Positions 17,847-26,167 of a stretch of DNA of 64,000 nt are shown in pieces; within the stretch, counting starts at the first letter, position 1; each line of letters begins with the position of its first letter. The notes under the pieces are model-generated. The model was not told where the DNA came from. It searched no databases and saw only the letters and a list, made by a program, of their open reading frames with translations. Location of the stretch: assembly GCF_035818675.1 (NCBI RefSeq), contig NZ_JAYKZZ010000009.1, positions 1 through 64,000 on the forward strand, written 5' to 3'. This stretch comes from Parapedobacter flavus (lineage in GTDB: Bacteria > Bacteroidota > Bacteroidia > Sphingobacteriales > Sphingobacteriaceae). A program made the translations under genes and the position numbers.

Positions 17847-20018
17847 TTAAAGTTTGAGTTTAATTCCTCCGTTAATAAGAAAACCATCGAGTGGTGCATA
17901 GATGTCCCTGAAAACAGGATTGGTGACCGTGCCTGTATTAATTGTGTCAAAGCGGGTTTGTCTTGCGTCAAGGAAATTTTCAAAATTCAGGTAGATGGAA
18001 AAATTCTCCCAAAGCTTTTCAGCCATAAATCCGGCAATGACATATTGCTGTCCGGTAGTTCCATCGCTCAGCTTTTGAGGACTGTAATAATATGCTTCTA
18101 ACCCTATTTTCCATTTTTCTTCAACTTCATAGAATAGCACTGAATTGATGCGGTGCTTTGGAGTTAAAGGAGCTTCATTCACTGTGCCACCTTGATGCAG
18201 CCTTGCATCGGTGAATGTATAACCCAAGAACAATTTAAAGTCGTCATATGCTATCTTCATATTCGTTTCGGTTCCTCTTGTATCTATGTAGCCTTGAGTA
18301 TTGACAAATTGGTATAGGCCGCTTGTCTGTAGTTCAAGTAGCAATGGATTGTCCAGATAGGTATAGAAGAAAAGTTGGTTAATGCTGAAACTGACTTCTT
18401 CGCCAATAATGGTTTTGTAATTAATGTCAAAATTTCCCCCATAGCTACGTTCAAGTTCATTGTTATTGCTGCTAATGGGCAAGACATTTTGAAACTGTAT
18501 GCGCTCACTTTCTTCCGTGAAAATGGTAGGTGCCTTATAGCCAAAACCTCCACCAATACGCGAAGATAACTTTGGTGAAATTTTAAATAAAGCAGAAATT
18601 CGGGGAAGCAAGACAACACCATAATCAAAAACATAATCAGTTCTCAATCCTGTCTCAAGGTTTAGCCATTCAGTGGCTTTCCATGAGGTTTGTGCGAAAG
18701 CTCCAAGGGTGTTCAAGTTGTAATCGCGGGTTTGAAAGGTGTCCAGTTGATTTTCATCAAAATGGTCAGTCCAAAGATTTAATCCTGTAACCCATTCAAA
18801 CTTTTCATTGCCACAGGCGTAACTTGCTTCTGAAAATGTGGCTAACTGTGTTCCTTCAAAATTATAATCAGGGACTGATATACTTCGATTAAAATAACTT
18901 ACGCTGTTTTTAAAATTGAACAATCCGTTACCTGTCCTATGGTCTAAGCTTAATTGAGTGGAATAGCGTTGCGTATTATTTTCCTCAAAATAGCTGTGAA
19001 TGTTGTCTCCCTCACCTTCAATGAATTGAAGATCTCCTCCCAACCGGTCTTCCACTGTTGCATTCACTCCAAAGTTCAATTTTGTTTTTTCGCTGAAATA
19101 AAGGAACAGCTTTGGGTTCAATACATAACGCTCGTATTGTGGAATGGCAGATAAGCCTATTCCCGCAGGGTCATAAGCCCAACTTCTGTTGTGTGAAGCA
19201 AAAATGGTAGTGCCTACCTTCTCGAAACGCTTGGAATAAAATCCGTTCAGGTCAAACCCTTTCCCAGAGTTTACATCCAGGTGAAAAAGTAAATCTCTTT
19301 CCTCAGAAGGTGTTTTGGAAATCAGGTTTATTAAGCCCGCAATTGCTCCACCTCCATAAAGTGTTGATGCCGAACCCTTGATAACTTCCACCTGCTTGAG
19401 GTCGAGTGGTGGAGTTTGTAAAAGACCCAGCCCACTTGCTGCACCTGAAAAAAGCGGAAAACCGTCTTTTAGAATTTGAGTATAGCGCCCATCCAGCCCC
19501 TGAATACGAATAGAAGCATTGCCGGATGTTGCAGAAGTTACCTGAGTTTGAATGCCCGTACTTTCGCTTAAGAGCATTCGAATATCTCCGGCTTTCATAT
19601 TGGCTTTTTCTCCTAATTCCTCTAAGCCAATGAATTCCATTCGGGTAGGAATTTCCTGAATAGTTCGGGTGCTTCTTGTAGAAGAAATAACAACTTCCTC
19701 TAATTCACCGGCTTTGGGGTTCAACTCAATTTGAAAAGGTTCGGTGTGTGTCAGAGGAAAACTAAAGGTGTCTGATTTGGTTTCATAACCAATGTAGCTA
19801 AAGACAATAATTTGCTTGCCATCAGGAATATTTTCAATTGACAATAAACCTTCCAGATTAGCAGTGCTGCCTTTGGTTGTTCCCTTTAAAACCGCAGTTG
19901 CCCCAATCAGTGGTTGCTGAGTTTCGCTGTCTGTTATAATTGCTTCGAAAGTGTTCTGAGCGAATACAGAACTTATATTAAATGCCGCCAATAGCAGCAA
20001 AATGCTTTTTGTTGTCAT
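17847..20018 (-). CDS. TonB-dependent outer-membrane receptor (metal-related)
   Basis: 723 residues from ATG 20018, where a signal peptide starts (KSILLLLAAFNISSVFAQ). Order: carboxypeptidase-like regulatory domain (about 22-105: AIITDSETQQPLIGATAVLK), TonB box region with VVISSTR, plug (FIGLEELGEKANMKAGDIRM to about 245) and a 22-strand barrel ending in aromatic-free LINGGIKLKL. The next gene is a CDF exporter and the previous encodes a Cys-rich secreted protein, so it likely handles a metal or metal chelate. A role as a siderophore or vitamin receptor is not excluded. Confidence 0.88.
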   Translation of the reverse strand: MTTKSILLLLAAFNISSVFAQNTFEAIITDSETQQPLIGATAVLKGTTKGSTANLEGLLSIENIPDGKQIIVFSYIGYETKSDTFSFPLTHTEPFQIELNPKAGELEEVVISSTRSTRTIQEIPTRMEFIGLEELGEKANMKAGDIRMLLSESTGIQTQVTSATSGNASIRIQGLDGRYTQILKDGFPLFSGAASGLGLLQTPPLDLKQVEVIKGSASTLYGGGAIAGLINLISKTPSEERDLLFHLDVNSGKGFDLNGFYSKRFEKVGTTIFASHNRSWAYDPAGIGLSAIPQYERYVLNPKLFLYFSEKTKLNFGVNATVEDRLGGDLQFIEGEGDNIHSYFEENNTQRYSTQLSLDHRTGNGLFNFKNSVSYFNRSISVPDYNFEGTQLATFSEASYACGNEKFEWVTGLNLWTDHFDENQLDTFQTRDYNLNTLGAFAQTSWKATEWLNLETGLRTDYVFDYGVVLLPRISALFKISPKLSSRIGGGFGYKAPTIFTEESERIQFQNVLPISSNNNELERSYGGNFDINYKTIIGEEVSFSINQLFFYTYLDNPLLLELQTSGLYQFVNTQGYIDTRGTETNMKIAYDDFKLFLGYTFTDARLHQGGTVNEAPLTPKHRINSVLFYEVEEKWKIGLEAYYYSPQKLSDGTTGQQYVIAGFMAEKLWENFSIYLNFENFLDARQTRFDTINTGTVTNPVFRDIYAPLDGFLINGGIKLKL

Positions 20019-20101
20019 TGTTTTAAGATTGATAATGTTAAAAAATAGCTTGGCGGTGCGTAGCACCGCTTTCAGCATTTATGCCGAATACACTTTAAAC
20101 A

Positions 20102-20455
20102 TTATCCAATCTTAGGCGGCTGCCAGATGGAACCGGAATATTGAAGGGAATGGAAATTCTTGTAGAAGGTCAGTTGTATTTCATGATTTTCGAATGGCTC
20201 CGAAAATAAAATAGCAACTGGAACTGTACATCCGAGGCATGTTGTGCAGGACATGAAAGGATTACAAAGGTCATCACAGCCGTCTTCATCATTCTCCGTT
20301 GGTTGCTGGTTCTCTGCATCTGAATTGTGAATGGATGCGATACAGATGTCTTCGTTACCCAAATCAACCATATCCATTATTGGCTGCACATTGAGTGCAA
20401 TGATGTAGATTGAAAGTATGATTGAGAGAATTTTCACGGTTGCAAATTTAACCAA
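20102..20455 (-). CDS. Cys-rich exported protein, DUF6660-like
   Basis: 117 residues. An N-terminal hydrophobic helix (VKILSIILSIYIIALNVQP) is a probable signal or anchor. The middle holds an acidic then Cys-rich patch, ENDEDGCDDLCNPFMSCTTC followed by LGC, which could bind metal or form disulfides. It resembles the small DUF6660 proteins that precede metal-related TonB receptors in Bacteroidota (from memory). It is 83 bp upstream of the receptor gene and probably starts the operon. Confidence 0.6.
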   Translation of the reverse strand: MVKFATVKILSIILSIYIIALNVQPIMDMVDLGNEDICIASIHNSDAENQQPTENDEDGCDDLCNPFMSCTTCLGCTVPVAILFSEPFENHEIQLTFYKNFHSLQYSGSIWQPPKIG

Positions 20456-20492
20456 AGTTGATTAATTTTTCAAGATTGAGCGTTGGTAAAAT

Positions 20493-20552
20493 TTGGCTCT
20501 TCCCGCTTTTTGTCGTATTGGCTATGTGTGTTGGGAAAGCGGGATGTGCCAA
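20493..20552. repeat. Hairpin upstream of the Cys-rich protein gene
   Basis: TTGGCTCTTCCCGCTTT pairs with AAAGCGGGATGTGCCAA over a 26-base loop, two mismatches. It lies 38 bp before the start of the Cys-rich protein gene, in its probable leader. It could be a regulatory hairpin. The rest of 20456-20746 shows no convincing gene. Confidence 0.45.
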
Positions 20553-20746
20553 ATGCGCGTTGACAGAAATTTTCAAAAATGCGAAGCGGGGGCTTTTTCT
20601 TTTTTCTTCTTTGTCAGTCGTCTCTGTCGTTGTCCAGTTGCAATGTTGGTCAAGTCGAGTTAGTCCGGTCGTAAAGTCGGTTTGTAAAACGATATGCCTT
20701 TTGTTACTCGTCATTGTCAATGTGTCCGTTGTCTTTTTTGCATGTG

Positions 20747-20940
20747 CCCCAACGGTTCGCGTATTGGCGATAGTGGCGGATTAGAAAACCTAAACTTTCA
20801 GTCTGGCACTTACCTAAGCAACAGCCTTTTATTATTTTCTAAATTTATGAAAAAAGGAAATATAAAAGACTGTTGCGACAAAAAAAAGGAGAAACTTTCA
20901 ATTTCTCCCTTAAACCGCCATTTCGCCAATGCGATGTTAT
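20747..20940. repeat. Palindromic intergenic repeat D (attC-like shape)
   Basis: Left arm CGCGTATTGGCGATAGTGGC (from 20758) pairs with the stretch ending GCCATTTCGCCAATGCG (20912-20933). Outer cores are CCCCAACGG and GATGTTAT. The interior is longer than in A-C and holds its own GGAGAAA/TTTCTCC hairpin at 20888-20909. It lies at the 3' end of the AraC/SDR/DoxX/NTF2 block. Confidence 0.65.
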
Positions 20941-20974
20941 CAGCAGTCCTTTTATAGGTAATAAACTATCGTAC

Positions 20975-21406
20975 TTAATATCTCATTCTCCAACTTGTTA
21001 TCAATCCGTTCTCAACGGTAAATAAAAAGTTAGCCTTATTTGTATAACCTACACTCGAATACTGCCCTTTGACAACAACCTCATTTTCACTTATCACAGA
21101 ATATTCAGGGTTGGCAACCTTGCCCTGGCGATCCACGATATCACTTTCAATCCATTTTTTGGTTTCTTCGGCTGTTTTCATCACTCCATCCGAACCATAG
21201 GCTTGAGTGGCTGTTTCCGAAAATTGAGCTCTGATCAATTCGGCATTTTCTGTTTGCATCGCTTCCATCAAAGTTTTTACTGGTTTTAATAGGGTTTCGT
21301 CTTGCATTTTTTCTGATTTTTTATTTGTTGTTTGATTGGTGTTTTGTGTTTGTCCACACGCCGTAAGTGAAAAAGAGGAAAACAAAATGATTAGAAATTT
21401 TCTCAT
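20975..21406 (-). CDS. NTF2-like (SnoaL-type) lipoprotein
   Basis: 143 residues from ATG 21406, which opens a lipoprotein signal (FLIILFSSFSLTACG, lipobox LTAC) and overlaps the DoxX stop by 4 bp. The mature part is one cone-shaped NTF2-like domain: helix LLKPVKTLMEAMQTENAELI, FSETATQAYGSDG, and closing strands VVVKGQYSS and ANFLFTVENGLITSWRMRY. These bind or isomerise small hydrophobic molecules; no catalytic residues can be named. It is last in its operon. Confidence 0.75.
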   Translation of the reverse strand: MRKFLIILFSSFSLTACGQTQNTNQTTNKKSEKMQDETLLKPVKTLMEAMQTENAELIRAQFSETATQAYGSDGVMKTAEETKKWIESDIVDRQGKVANPEYSVISENEVVVKGQYSSVGYTNKANFLFTVENGLITSWRMRY

Positions 21407-21759
21407 AACACATTCGATTTTAATGGGTGTTGTAAATAAATGATGATTAAATTGAGTAACAGAAATGGGATTTCTATCGCCACGCCTTTCAAGTCTTTGT
21501 TGAGCAACTGCAAACAGATAATCATCAGTATTCCCGCTGCCATTAGAAAGTTTCCCCACACGAATGTTTTCGGAAAAAGGATTAATATAGATGCCAATAA
21601 GGTAACTGCACCATTAATCATTACAGCATTTTTGCTAAAATTCCATTTACCAAACATTTCGAGCATTTCTGGTTTTGCAGTGAGCATATTCCATCCGTGC
21701 TTGGCACCCATAAACACCGCAAATAAAATCAATGCTGAATTGAGAATTTTTAAAATCAT
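21403..21759 (-). CDS. DoxX-like four-helix membrane protein
   Basis: 118 residues from ATG 21759. Four hydrophobic helices are visible: ILNSALILFAVFMGAKHGWN, INGAVTLLASILILFP, GNFLMAAGILMIICLQLL and EIPFLLLNLIIIYL. The length and the GAKHGWNML turn fit the DoxX-like family. The role is uncertain, often redox stress. It overlaps the next gene by 4 bp. Confidence 0.7.
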   Translation of the reverse strand: MILKILNSALILFAVFMGAKHGWNMLTAKPEMLEMFGKWNFSKNAVMINGAVTLLASILILFPKTFVWGNFLMAAGILMIICLQLLNKDLKGVAIEIPFLLLNLIIIYLQHPLKSNVL

Positions 21760-21824
21760 AATCTTTAAATTTAAAAAAAGCAAAAAACTAAGTCATTTGC
21801 CTTTTCAAAATATTAAATTTTATT

Positions 21825-22580
21825 TTATCTTGTTGTGTAGCCTCCGTTTGCAAAAATAGTTTGTCCAGTAACCCACCAACCATCGGTTACTAAAAACTCA
21901 ACCAAAGGTGCGATGTTTTTAATGTCTGTAAGTCCACCTAAGTCAGAGGCTTGTTTGTGATAGGCTACGGCATCATCGCTTTCTTGTCCATAGAAAAACG
22001 GCGTGTCCATTGGTCCTGGAGCAACGGCAGTTACAGAAATTCCTCTTGAACCAAACTCTTTGGAAGCAGCCCTTGTAAAATGCTCTACTGGAGCTTTGGC
22101 ACCTGCATAAGTAGAATAATATCCTGTAAATGCAGCCAATAACGAAGTTACAATTGTGTTGATTTTTCCATTATTGTTTAGTTTTTTGCCTGCTTCCTGA
22201 ATGAAAAAATAAGCAACTTTCGCATTGATGTCGTTCATGCTGTCATATTCCTCTTCGGTGGTATCTGCGAAAGGTTTTTTCAATACTTTTCCAACCGTAT
22301 TAATAGCAATGTCAATTCCTCCGAATTTTTCAATAGTTGCATCAAAAAACTTTGTAATGTTTTTTACATCTGTCAAATCAGCTTGGAATAAAAAGGCTTC
22401 TCCACCTGCGTTTATGATATCTGCCAATGTTTTTTCGGCTTCCGCCTTTGTGTTGTCGCTATTGTAGTGGATAGCCACTTTTGCTCCTTTAGCCGCAAAA
22501 TTACGGCTTAGTAAGCCACCTAAATTTTTTGCACCACCTGCAATTAAAACTACTTTTCCATTTACATCGTTTCTTGCCAT
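21825..22580 (-). CDS. Short-chain dehydrogenase/reductase
   Basis: 251 residues, a classical SDR. The nucleotide site is changed from TGxxxGxG to AGGAKNLGG (14-22). The catalytic Ser146, Tyr158 and Lys162 (YSTYAGAKAP) are present. It should reduce or oxidise a carbonyl or alcohol in the cytosol; the substrate is unknown. It follows the AraC-type regulator gene and precedes DoxX, a familiar stress-inducible set. Confidence 0.88.
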   Translation of the reverse strand: MARNDVNGKVVLIAGGAKNLGGLLSRNFAAKGAKVAIHYNSDNTKAEAEKTLADIINAGGEAFLFQADLTDVKNITKFFDATIEKFGGIDIAINTVGKVLKKPFADTTEEEYDSMNDINAKVAYFFIQEAGKKLNNNGKINTIVTSLLAAFTGYYSTYAGAKAPVEHFTRAASKEFGSRGISVTAVAPGPMDTPFFYGQESDDAVAYHKQASDLGGLTDIKNIAPLVEFLVTDGWWVTGQTIFANGGYTTR

Positions 22581-22666
22581 TTTGTTTGATTTTAAATGTT
22601 ATACAATTGATTTAGCAAAGATGGCTAAGCAAAAAATATAAATCGTGGTGAACTTTTCGGAAGTTT

Positions 22667-23044
22667 TTATTTTTTGTTTTCTTTTCGGAATTGTCCAGGA
22701 GTTTTACCAATAAATTTTTTGAAGAACTTAGAAAAATTCGATGGATCGTATGTCAATATTTTTGCAATTTCAGAAATAGTTTTATCTGTTTCTAAAAGCA
22801 TTTTTTTGGCTTCATCAAGAATTTTAAGGTCATAAAAATGACAAGGATGACTTCCAGTTTCTTTTTGAACGGTATCTGTTAAATGTTTATGAGAAATAAA
22901 TAATGCGCTGGCAATTTGATTGATTTCCATAAATTCTTCAGTTTTTCCCAAAACAACATCTTCAATATGGTTGTCTAAAAGCTGAAAATAATTTTCGGTA
23001 ATTTCTTCGCTCCGTTTTAATATATCTCGTTCGCTCTTTTTCAT
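22667..23044 (-). CDS. Short AraC-family transcriptional regulator
   Basis: 125 residues, essentially one AraC DNA-binding domain: first HTH IASALFISHKHLTDTVQKET, second HTH DKTISEIAKILTYDPSNFSK and the closing FFKKFIGKTPGQFRK. The usual ligand domain is missing; 35 residues of helix precede the HTH. It heads the leftward block with the SDR gene 86 bp away and probably controls it. Confidence 0.85.
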   Translation of the reverse strand: MKKSERDILKRSEEITENYFQLLDNHIEDVVLGKTEEFMEINQIASALFISHKHLTDTVQKETGSHPCHFYDLKILDEAKKMLLETDKTISEIAKILTYDPSNFSKFFKKFIGKTPGQFRKENKK

Positions 23045-23326
23045 TCGCTTTCATTCAAAAAATATTGTAAATATGCAATATTCATAAAAACTATTTATGG
23101 TGACCTTTTCGGTTTTTTCTTTTAGAGACGGGTTTCAGTAGGATTGCTGATAACTCCCAAATATACGCAATAATCTTCTGCATACAAAGATGTCAAATTC
23201 TTTTCTATTTGTTCTTGTAAATGGTTGTTTTTAAGTGTCTTGCTTTAACCTTATCAGATTCTATCTATTGCGCATTTTGCATAACTTTCTTAGATTTGCT
23301 TTGGTAGATAATACAAAATACGCAGT
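23045..23326. other. Divergent intergenic region between the AraC and XerD-like genes
   Basis: No gene or convincing repeat seen. It separates the leftward cargo genes from the rightward mobilization genes and must hold promoters for both, but no clean TTTG/TAnnTTTG pair stands out. Confidence 0.4.
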
Positions 23327-24400
23327 ATGGAAGTTGTTGATTTTTCTGGTTTTGATTTTCGGGAAGGTAGACATAAGGATGCCGCAGTCATTTGGATAGA
23401 TTTCAAATACGACCGAGCAAAGATTGATTTGGTCAAATCGCTGAAAGGCAGGTGGAGCAGGTCTGAAAAGTGCTGGTATGTACCGGACAACACCCATTTC
23501 CGGACACTGTTTGGGATGAAAATCCCACCGGTTGGCAAAGGGGTATTGTCCAAATTGTCACCCGTGAATGCACGGGAGTTTCAACGTATGAAAGAGGTAT
23601 TGCAGATGAAAGCCTACAGCCCCTCCACCATAAAGACCTACATGATTGAATTTGCACAGTTACTGTATGTGGTGAAGGACGTGCCAGTTGATTCGCTGGG
23701 CTACGACCGTCTCCGTGCTTACATCCTTTATTGCATCAATACATTGAAGATTTCGGAAAATCAATTGCACAGCAGGCTCAACGCCATCAAATTCTATTTT
23801 GAACAGGTGCTCCATAAACCGGGCTTCTTTGCCGAAATCCCACGGCCGAAGAAGCCATCCACTTTGCCAAAGGTGTTGAGCCAAAAGGAAGTAAAACGGA
23901 TATTCGACGCGGTACGAAACCAGAAGCATTTGCTGATGTTGCAACTGTGCTACGGAATGGGATTGCGAGTAAGTGAGGTTGTCAATCTGAAAGTGAGTGA
24001 CATCGACAGTGGACGGATGCAGGTACTTATCGAAGCAGGCAAAGGAAAGAAAGACCGGTATGTACCGCTACCGACCGCAGTGCTGGATTTGCTACGGGAG
24101 TATTATAAAGCGTACCATCCTAAAACTTACCTTTTTGAAGGTCAGTACGGAGGGCGGTATTCCGTCCGCAGTGTCCAAGCGGTGTTCAAGAATGCGATGA
24201 TGGCCGCAAAGGTAAACAAGCCGATAGGGATACACGGTTTGCGGCATAGTTACGCCACACATTTACTGGAATACGGCACGGACATATCATTCATTCAGCA
24301 GCTACTTGGTCACAACGACATCAAGACCACGATGCTTTATGCAAAAGTCGGCAATGCGCAAGTGAATGCAATCAAAAGCCCGTTGGACAGGATTTTGTAG
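23327..24400 (+). CDS. XerD-like tyrosine recombinase with HARP-like N-terminal extension
   Basis: 357 residues. The catalytic set is complete: Arg214 (GLRVSE), Lys241 region (KGKKDR), His303 and Arg306 (HGLRHSYATH), His329 (LLGHND) and nucleophile Tyr338 (TMLYAK). A SAM-like core-binding domain lies at 85-170. Residues 20-65 (FKYDRAKIDLVKSLKGRWSR, then KCWYVP) resemble a HARP-type domain, an unusual addition for a Xer protein. The insert that defines integron integrases is absent. Role: probably resolution or circle processing for the element. It is followed by a hypothetical gene in the same direction. Confidence 0.88.
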   Translation: MEVVDFSGFDFREGRHKDAAVIWIDFKYDRAKIDLVKSLKGRWSRSEKCWYVPDNTHFRTLFGMKIPPVGKGVLSKLSPVNAREFQRMKEVLQMKAYSPSTIKTYMIEFAQLLYVVKDVPVDSLGYDRLRAYILYCINTLKISENQLHSRLNAIKFYFEQVLHKPGFFAEIPRPKKPSTLPKVLSQKEVKRIFDAVRNQKHLLMLQLCYGMGLRVSEVVNLKVSDIDSGRMQVLIEAGKGKKDRYVPLPTAVLDLLREYYKAYHPKTYLFEGQYGGRYSVRSVQAVFKNAMMAAKVNKPIGIHGLRHSYATHLLEYGTDISFIQQLLGHNDIKTTMLYAKVGNAQVNAIKSPLDRIL

Positions 24401-24423
24401 CTACAGATTTAAAGATTATCACA

Positions 24424-25164
24424 ATGGGATTAAATTACTTCAAAAGCAGAAAACGTTTTGATTTTTCCCCGCATCCGTTTGATGTTGGCAACATACTTGG
24501 TTTGAAGAGGGGGTATGGCAACAACCATTTCCTGCTCAAAATCTACGGATTGGAAAAAGCCGATTTCGAAACCTATTACACCTACCACCTGAATCATTTC
24601 CGGTCTACAGGTCGGGGTACCGAAAAAGATTTCCTTTCCCACGTGTGGCACATCGTGCAGAAACGGATTGAATATTTCGAGCGGAAAGACCCGTTCTCAT
24701 CCGAGCATCCCCGGCATTTGTCAAACATTGAGAAACTTACCGAATTCCAGCAATACCTCGACACACACGATAAATGGAACATTAGGCCAAACGATGTGCT
24801 GCTGAAAGAAAAAGACGGAAAGATAGCCGAACTCGAAGCCCATATCCAAGATTTGGAAGAACAGTTGAAAGCGCATACAAAATATGGGGTTGCGCAGAAA
24901 GTGTACGTGGAGGACGGCTACCTGCCCACCCTCACCGACCTCATCCAGCAACTGCGCGAAGTGGAACTGCCCAATGGGAGGAAGCTGCTCAAAAGCGACC
25001 ACCACAGCCCGTATTACAAACTGGTGGCGAAATACTTCAACCACGGCGGCAAGGAAATCCCATTGGATACGGCACGCAATTATTTCGTGGGCAAGGGCGA
25101 AGCCCCGATAAAGGGTTCGCAGGTGCCGGATGGCAGGAAGTTGTTCCGCATCGTCCCCGCCTAA
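24424..25164 (+). CDS. Hypothetical mobile-element protein with coiled coil
   Basis: 246 residues, soluble. An N-terminal segment (GLNYFKSRKRFDFSPHPFDV) is followed by an aromatic-rich helical part. A coiled coil lies at about 127-153 (KEKDGKIAELEAHIQDLEEQ), and a C-terminal domain contains LPTLTDLIQQLREVELPNGR and a DTARNYFVG helix. The last part could be a small DNA-binding fold. Not recognised with certainty. It starts 23 bp after the XerD-like gene and is probably co-transcribed with it. Confidence 0.7.
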   Translation: MGLNYFKSRKRFDFSPHPFDVGNILGLKRGYGNNHFLLKIYGLEKADFETYYTYHLNHFRSTGRGTEKDFLSHVWHIVQKRIEYFERKDPFSSEHPRHLSNIEKLTEFQQYLDTHDKWNIRPNDVLLKEKDGKIAELEAHIQDLEEQLKAHTKYGVAQKVYVEDGYLPTLTDLIQQLREVELPNGRKLLKSDHHSPYYKLVAKYFNHGGKEIPLDTARNYFVGKGEAPIKGSQVPDGRKLFRIVPA

Positions 25165-25189
25165 TCATCTACCCGTTCAATCCCCGAAC

Positions 25190-25541
25190 ATGACCAAGCC
25201 GCCTCGTTTGGTCATTCATATCCCTGTTTTATCCCCCAACTTTGTCCCAACGGAGCGGGTGATGCCCGGTGGCAATGCCGGGAGCAATCCCGTTTGGTTG
25301 CCGAGGCAAGCCGTGCCGACTGCACATTCCGCCAAATTGCCATTCCCCGATGGGAATGGAGCAAGCGGAAGTTGGGCATAGCCCTACTTGCTTGCCCCCA
25401 CGCTATCGCTATGGGGGTTTCGGGTATCCTCCGGGGATACCCCAATGCGCTGGGATAGCACCAGCGCAAGGTTCCGGTATACTTGGCCGTATACCGTGCG
25501 CCCCGTAAAGGGCGTAAATCAATATCCCGCTATCGGGATAT
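25190..25541. repeat. Chain of nine consecutive short hairpins
   Basis: Nine separate inverted repeats follow one another: 25190-25215, 25265-25282, 25341-25358, 25395-25417, 25422-25442 (GGGTATCC/GGATACCC), 25447-25467 (GCGCTGG/CCAGCGC), 25475-25496 (CGGTATAC/GTATACCG), 25499-25514 and 25522-25541 (ATATCCCG/CGGGATAT). Each has a short loop and a different sequence. The 405-bp stretch holds no convincing gene. It precedes the mobilization genes, the usual place for an oriT or replication origin, but no nic-site consensus was recognised. Confidence 0.6.
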
Positions 25542-25569
25542 ACGGATATGGGAATATAATGATAAGGAT

Positions 25570-25845
25570 ATGGAAATAGACATCGTCACACGGGAAGACC
25601 TCCGGCAGTTCAAACGGGAAATGCTGGATGAGTTCAAACAAATCATCGGAAACAGGGAAAAAGACAATCTTGGCAGGGAGTGGCTGAAAAGTGCCGAGGT
25701 GCGCAGGCTACTTGGCATATCGCCCGGAACGTTGCAGAACCTCCGTGCGGGCGGCACGTTGCCGTACCGCAAGTTGGGCGGCAGCATGTACTACCGCAGG
25801 GAGGACATCAGGAAAATGATGGAGGGAGGTAACGGCAATGGGTGA
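25570..25845 (+). CDS. Helix-turn-helix (excisionase-like) protein
   Basis: 91 residues from ATG 25570; longer frames upstream run through the hairpin zone and are unlikely. Residues 1-40 form a charged helix; 41-85 are a winged HTH of the MerR/excisionase type: WLKSAEVRRLLGISPGTLQN, LRAGGTLPYRKLGGSMYYRR and EDIRKMM. Such proteins act as excision factors or local regulators in Bacteroidota elements. It overlaps the next gene by 8 bp. Confidence 0.8.
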   Translation: MEIDIVTREDLRQFKREMLDEFKQIIGNREKDNLGREWLKSAEVRRLLGISPGTLQNLRAGGTLPYRKLGGSMYYRREDIRKMMEGGNGNG

Positions 25846-26167
25846 ACGGATGGAATTGCCCAAGCACGCGTTCAGCGCGTTCTTTGAGCGGATTGGCGAT
25901 GACGGGCGTTTGCTGCCCACGCACATCGGTTTGGTGGCGGCGTTGTTTTACCACCACGATTGCGGCAATCCGCATCGCCATTTCCACGCCAGCCGCAGGA
26001 AGCTGATGCGCTTCTCGCGGATACGCTCCATCGCCACCTACCACAAGTGCCTGTCGGAATTGGTGGCCTACGGTTATGTGGAGTACCGTCCCTCGTGGCA
26101 TCCGGCCAAGGGCAGCAGGTTCAGGTTCATCATCCGCACGGAGGGAGGGGTAAATGGTCAGGATTGA
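25838..26167 (+). CDS. Hypothetical protein of the mobilization operon
   Basis: 109 residues, basic. Pattern: FFERIGDDGRLLPTHIGLVA, aromatic/His-rich HHDCGNPHRHFHASRRKLM, then IATYHKCLSELVAYGYVEYR and SRFRFII. The second half looks like a winged helix, so it may bind DNA. It overlaps both neighbours (8 and 14 bp), a sign of translational coupling. Not assigned to a named family. Confidence 0.65.
   Translation: MGERMELPKHAFSAFFERIGDDGRLLPTHIGLVAALFYHHDCGNPHRHFHASRRKLMRFSRIRSIATYHKCLSELVAYGYVEYRPSWHPAKGSRFRFIIRTEGGVNGQD

Noticed and set aside
23327..24400. XerD-like protein as an integron integrase for the cassette-like array
   Set aside because: It lacks the insert that defines integron integrases and has a HARP-like extension instead.
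25212..25579. Several ORFs within the hairpin chain
   Set aside because: They are by-products of the GC-rich inverted repeats and have no start context or recognisable domain.
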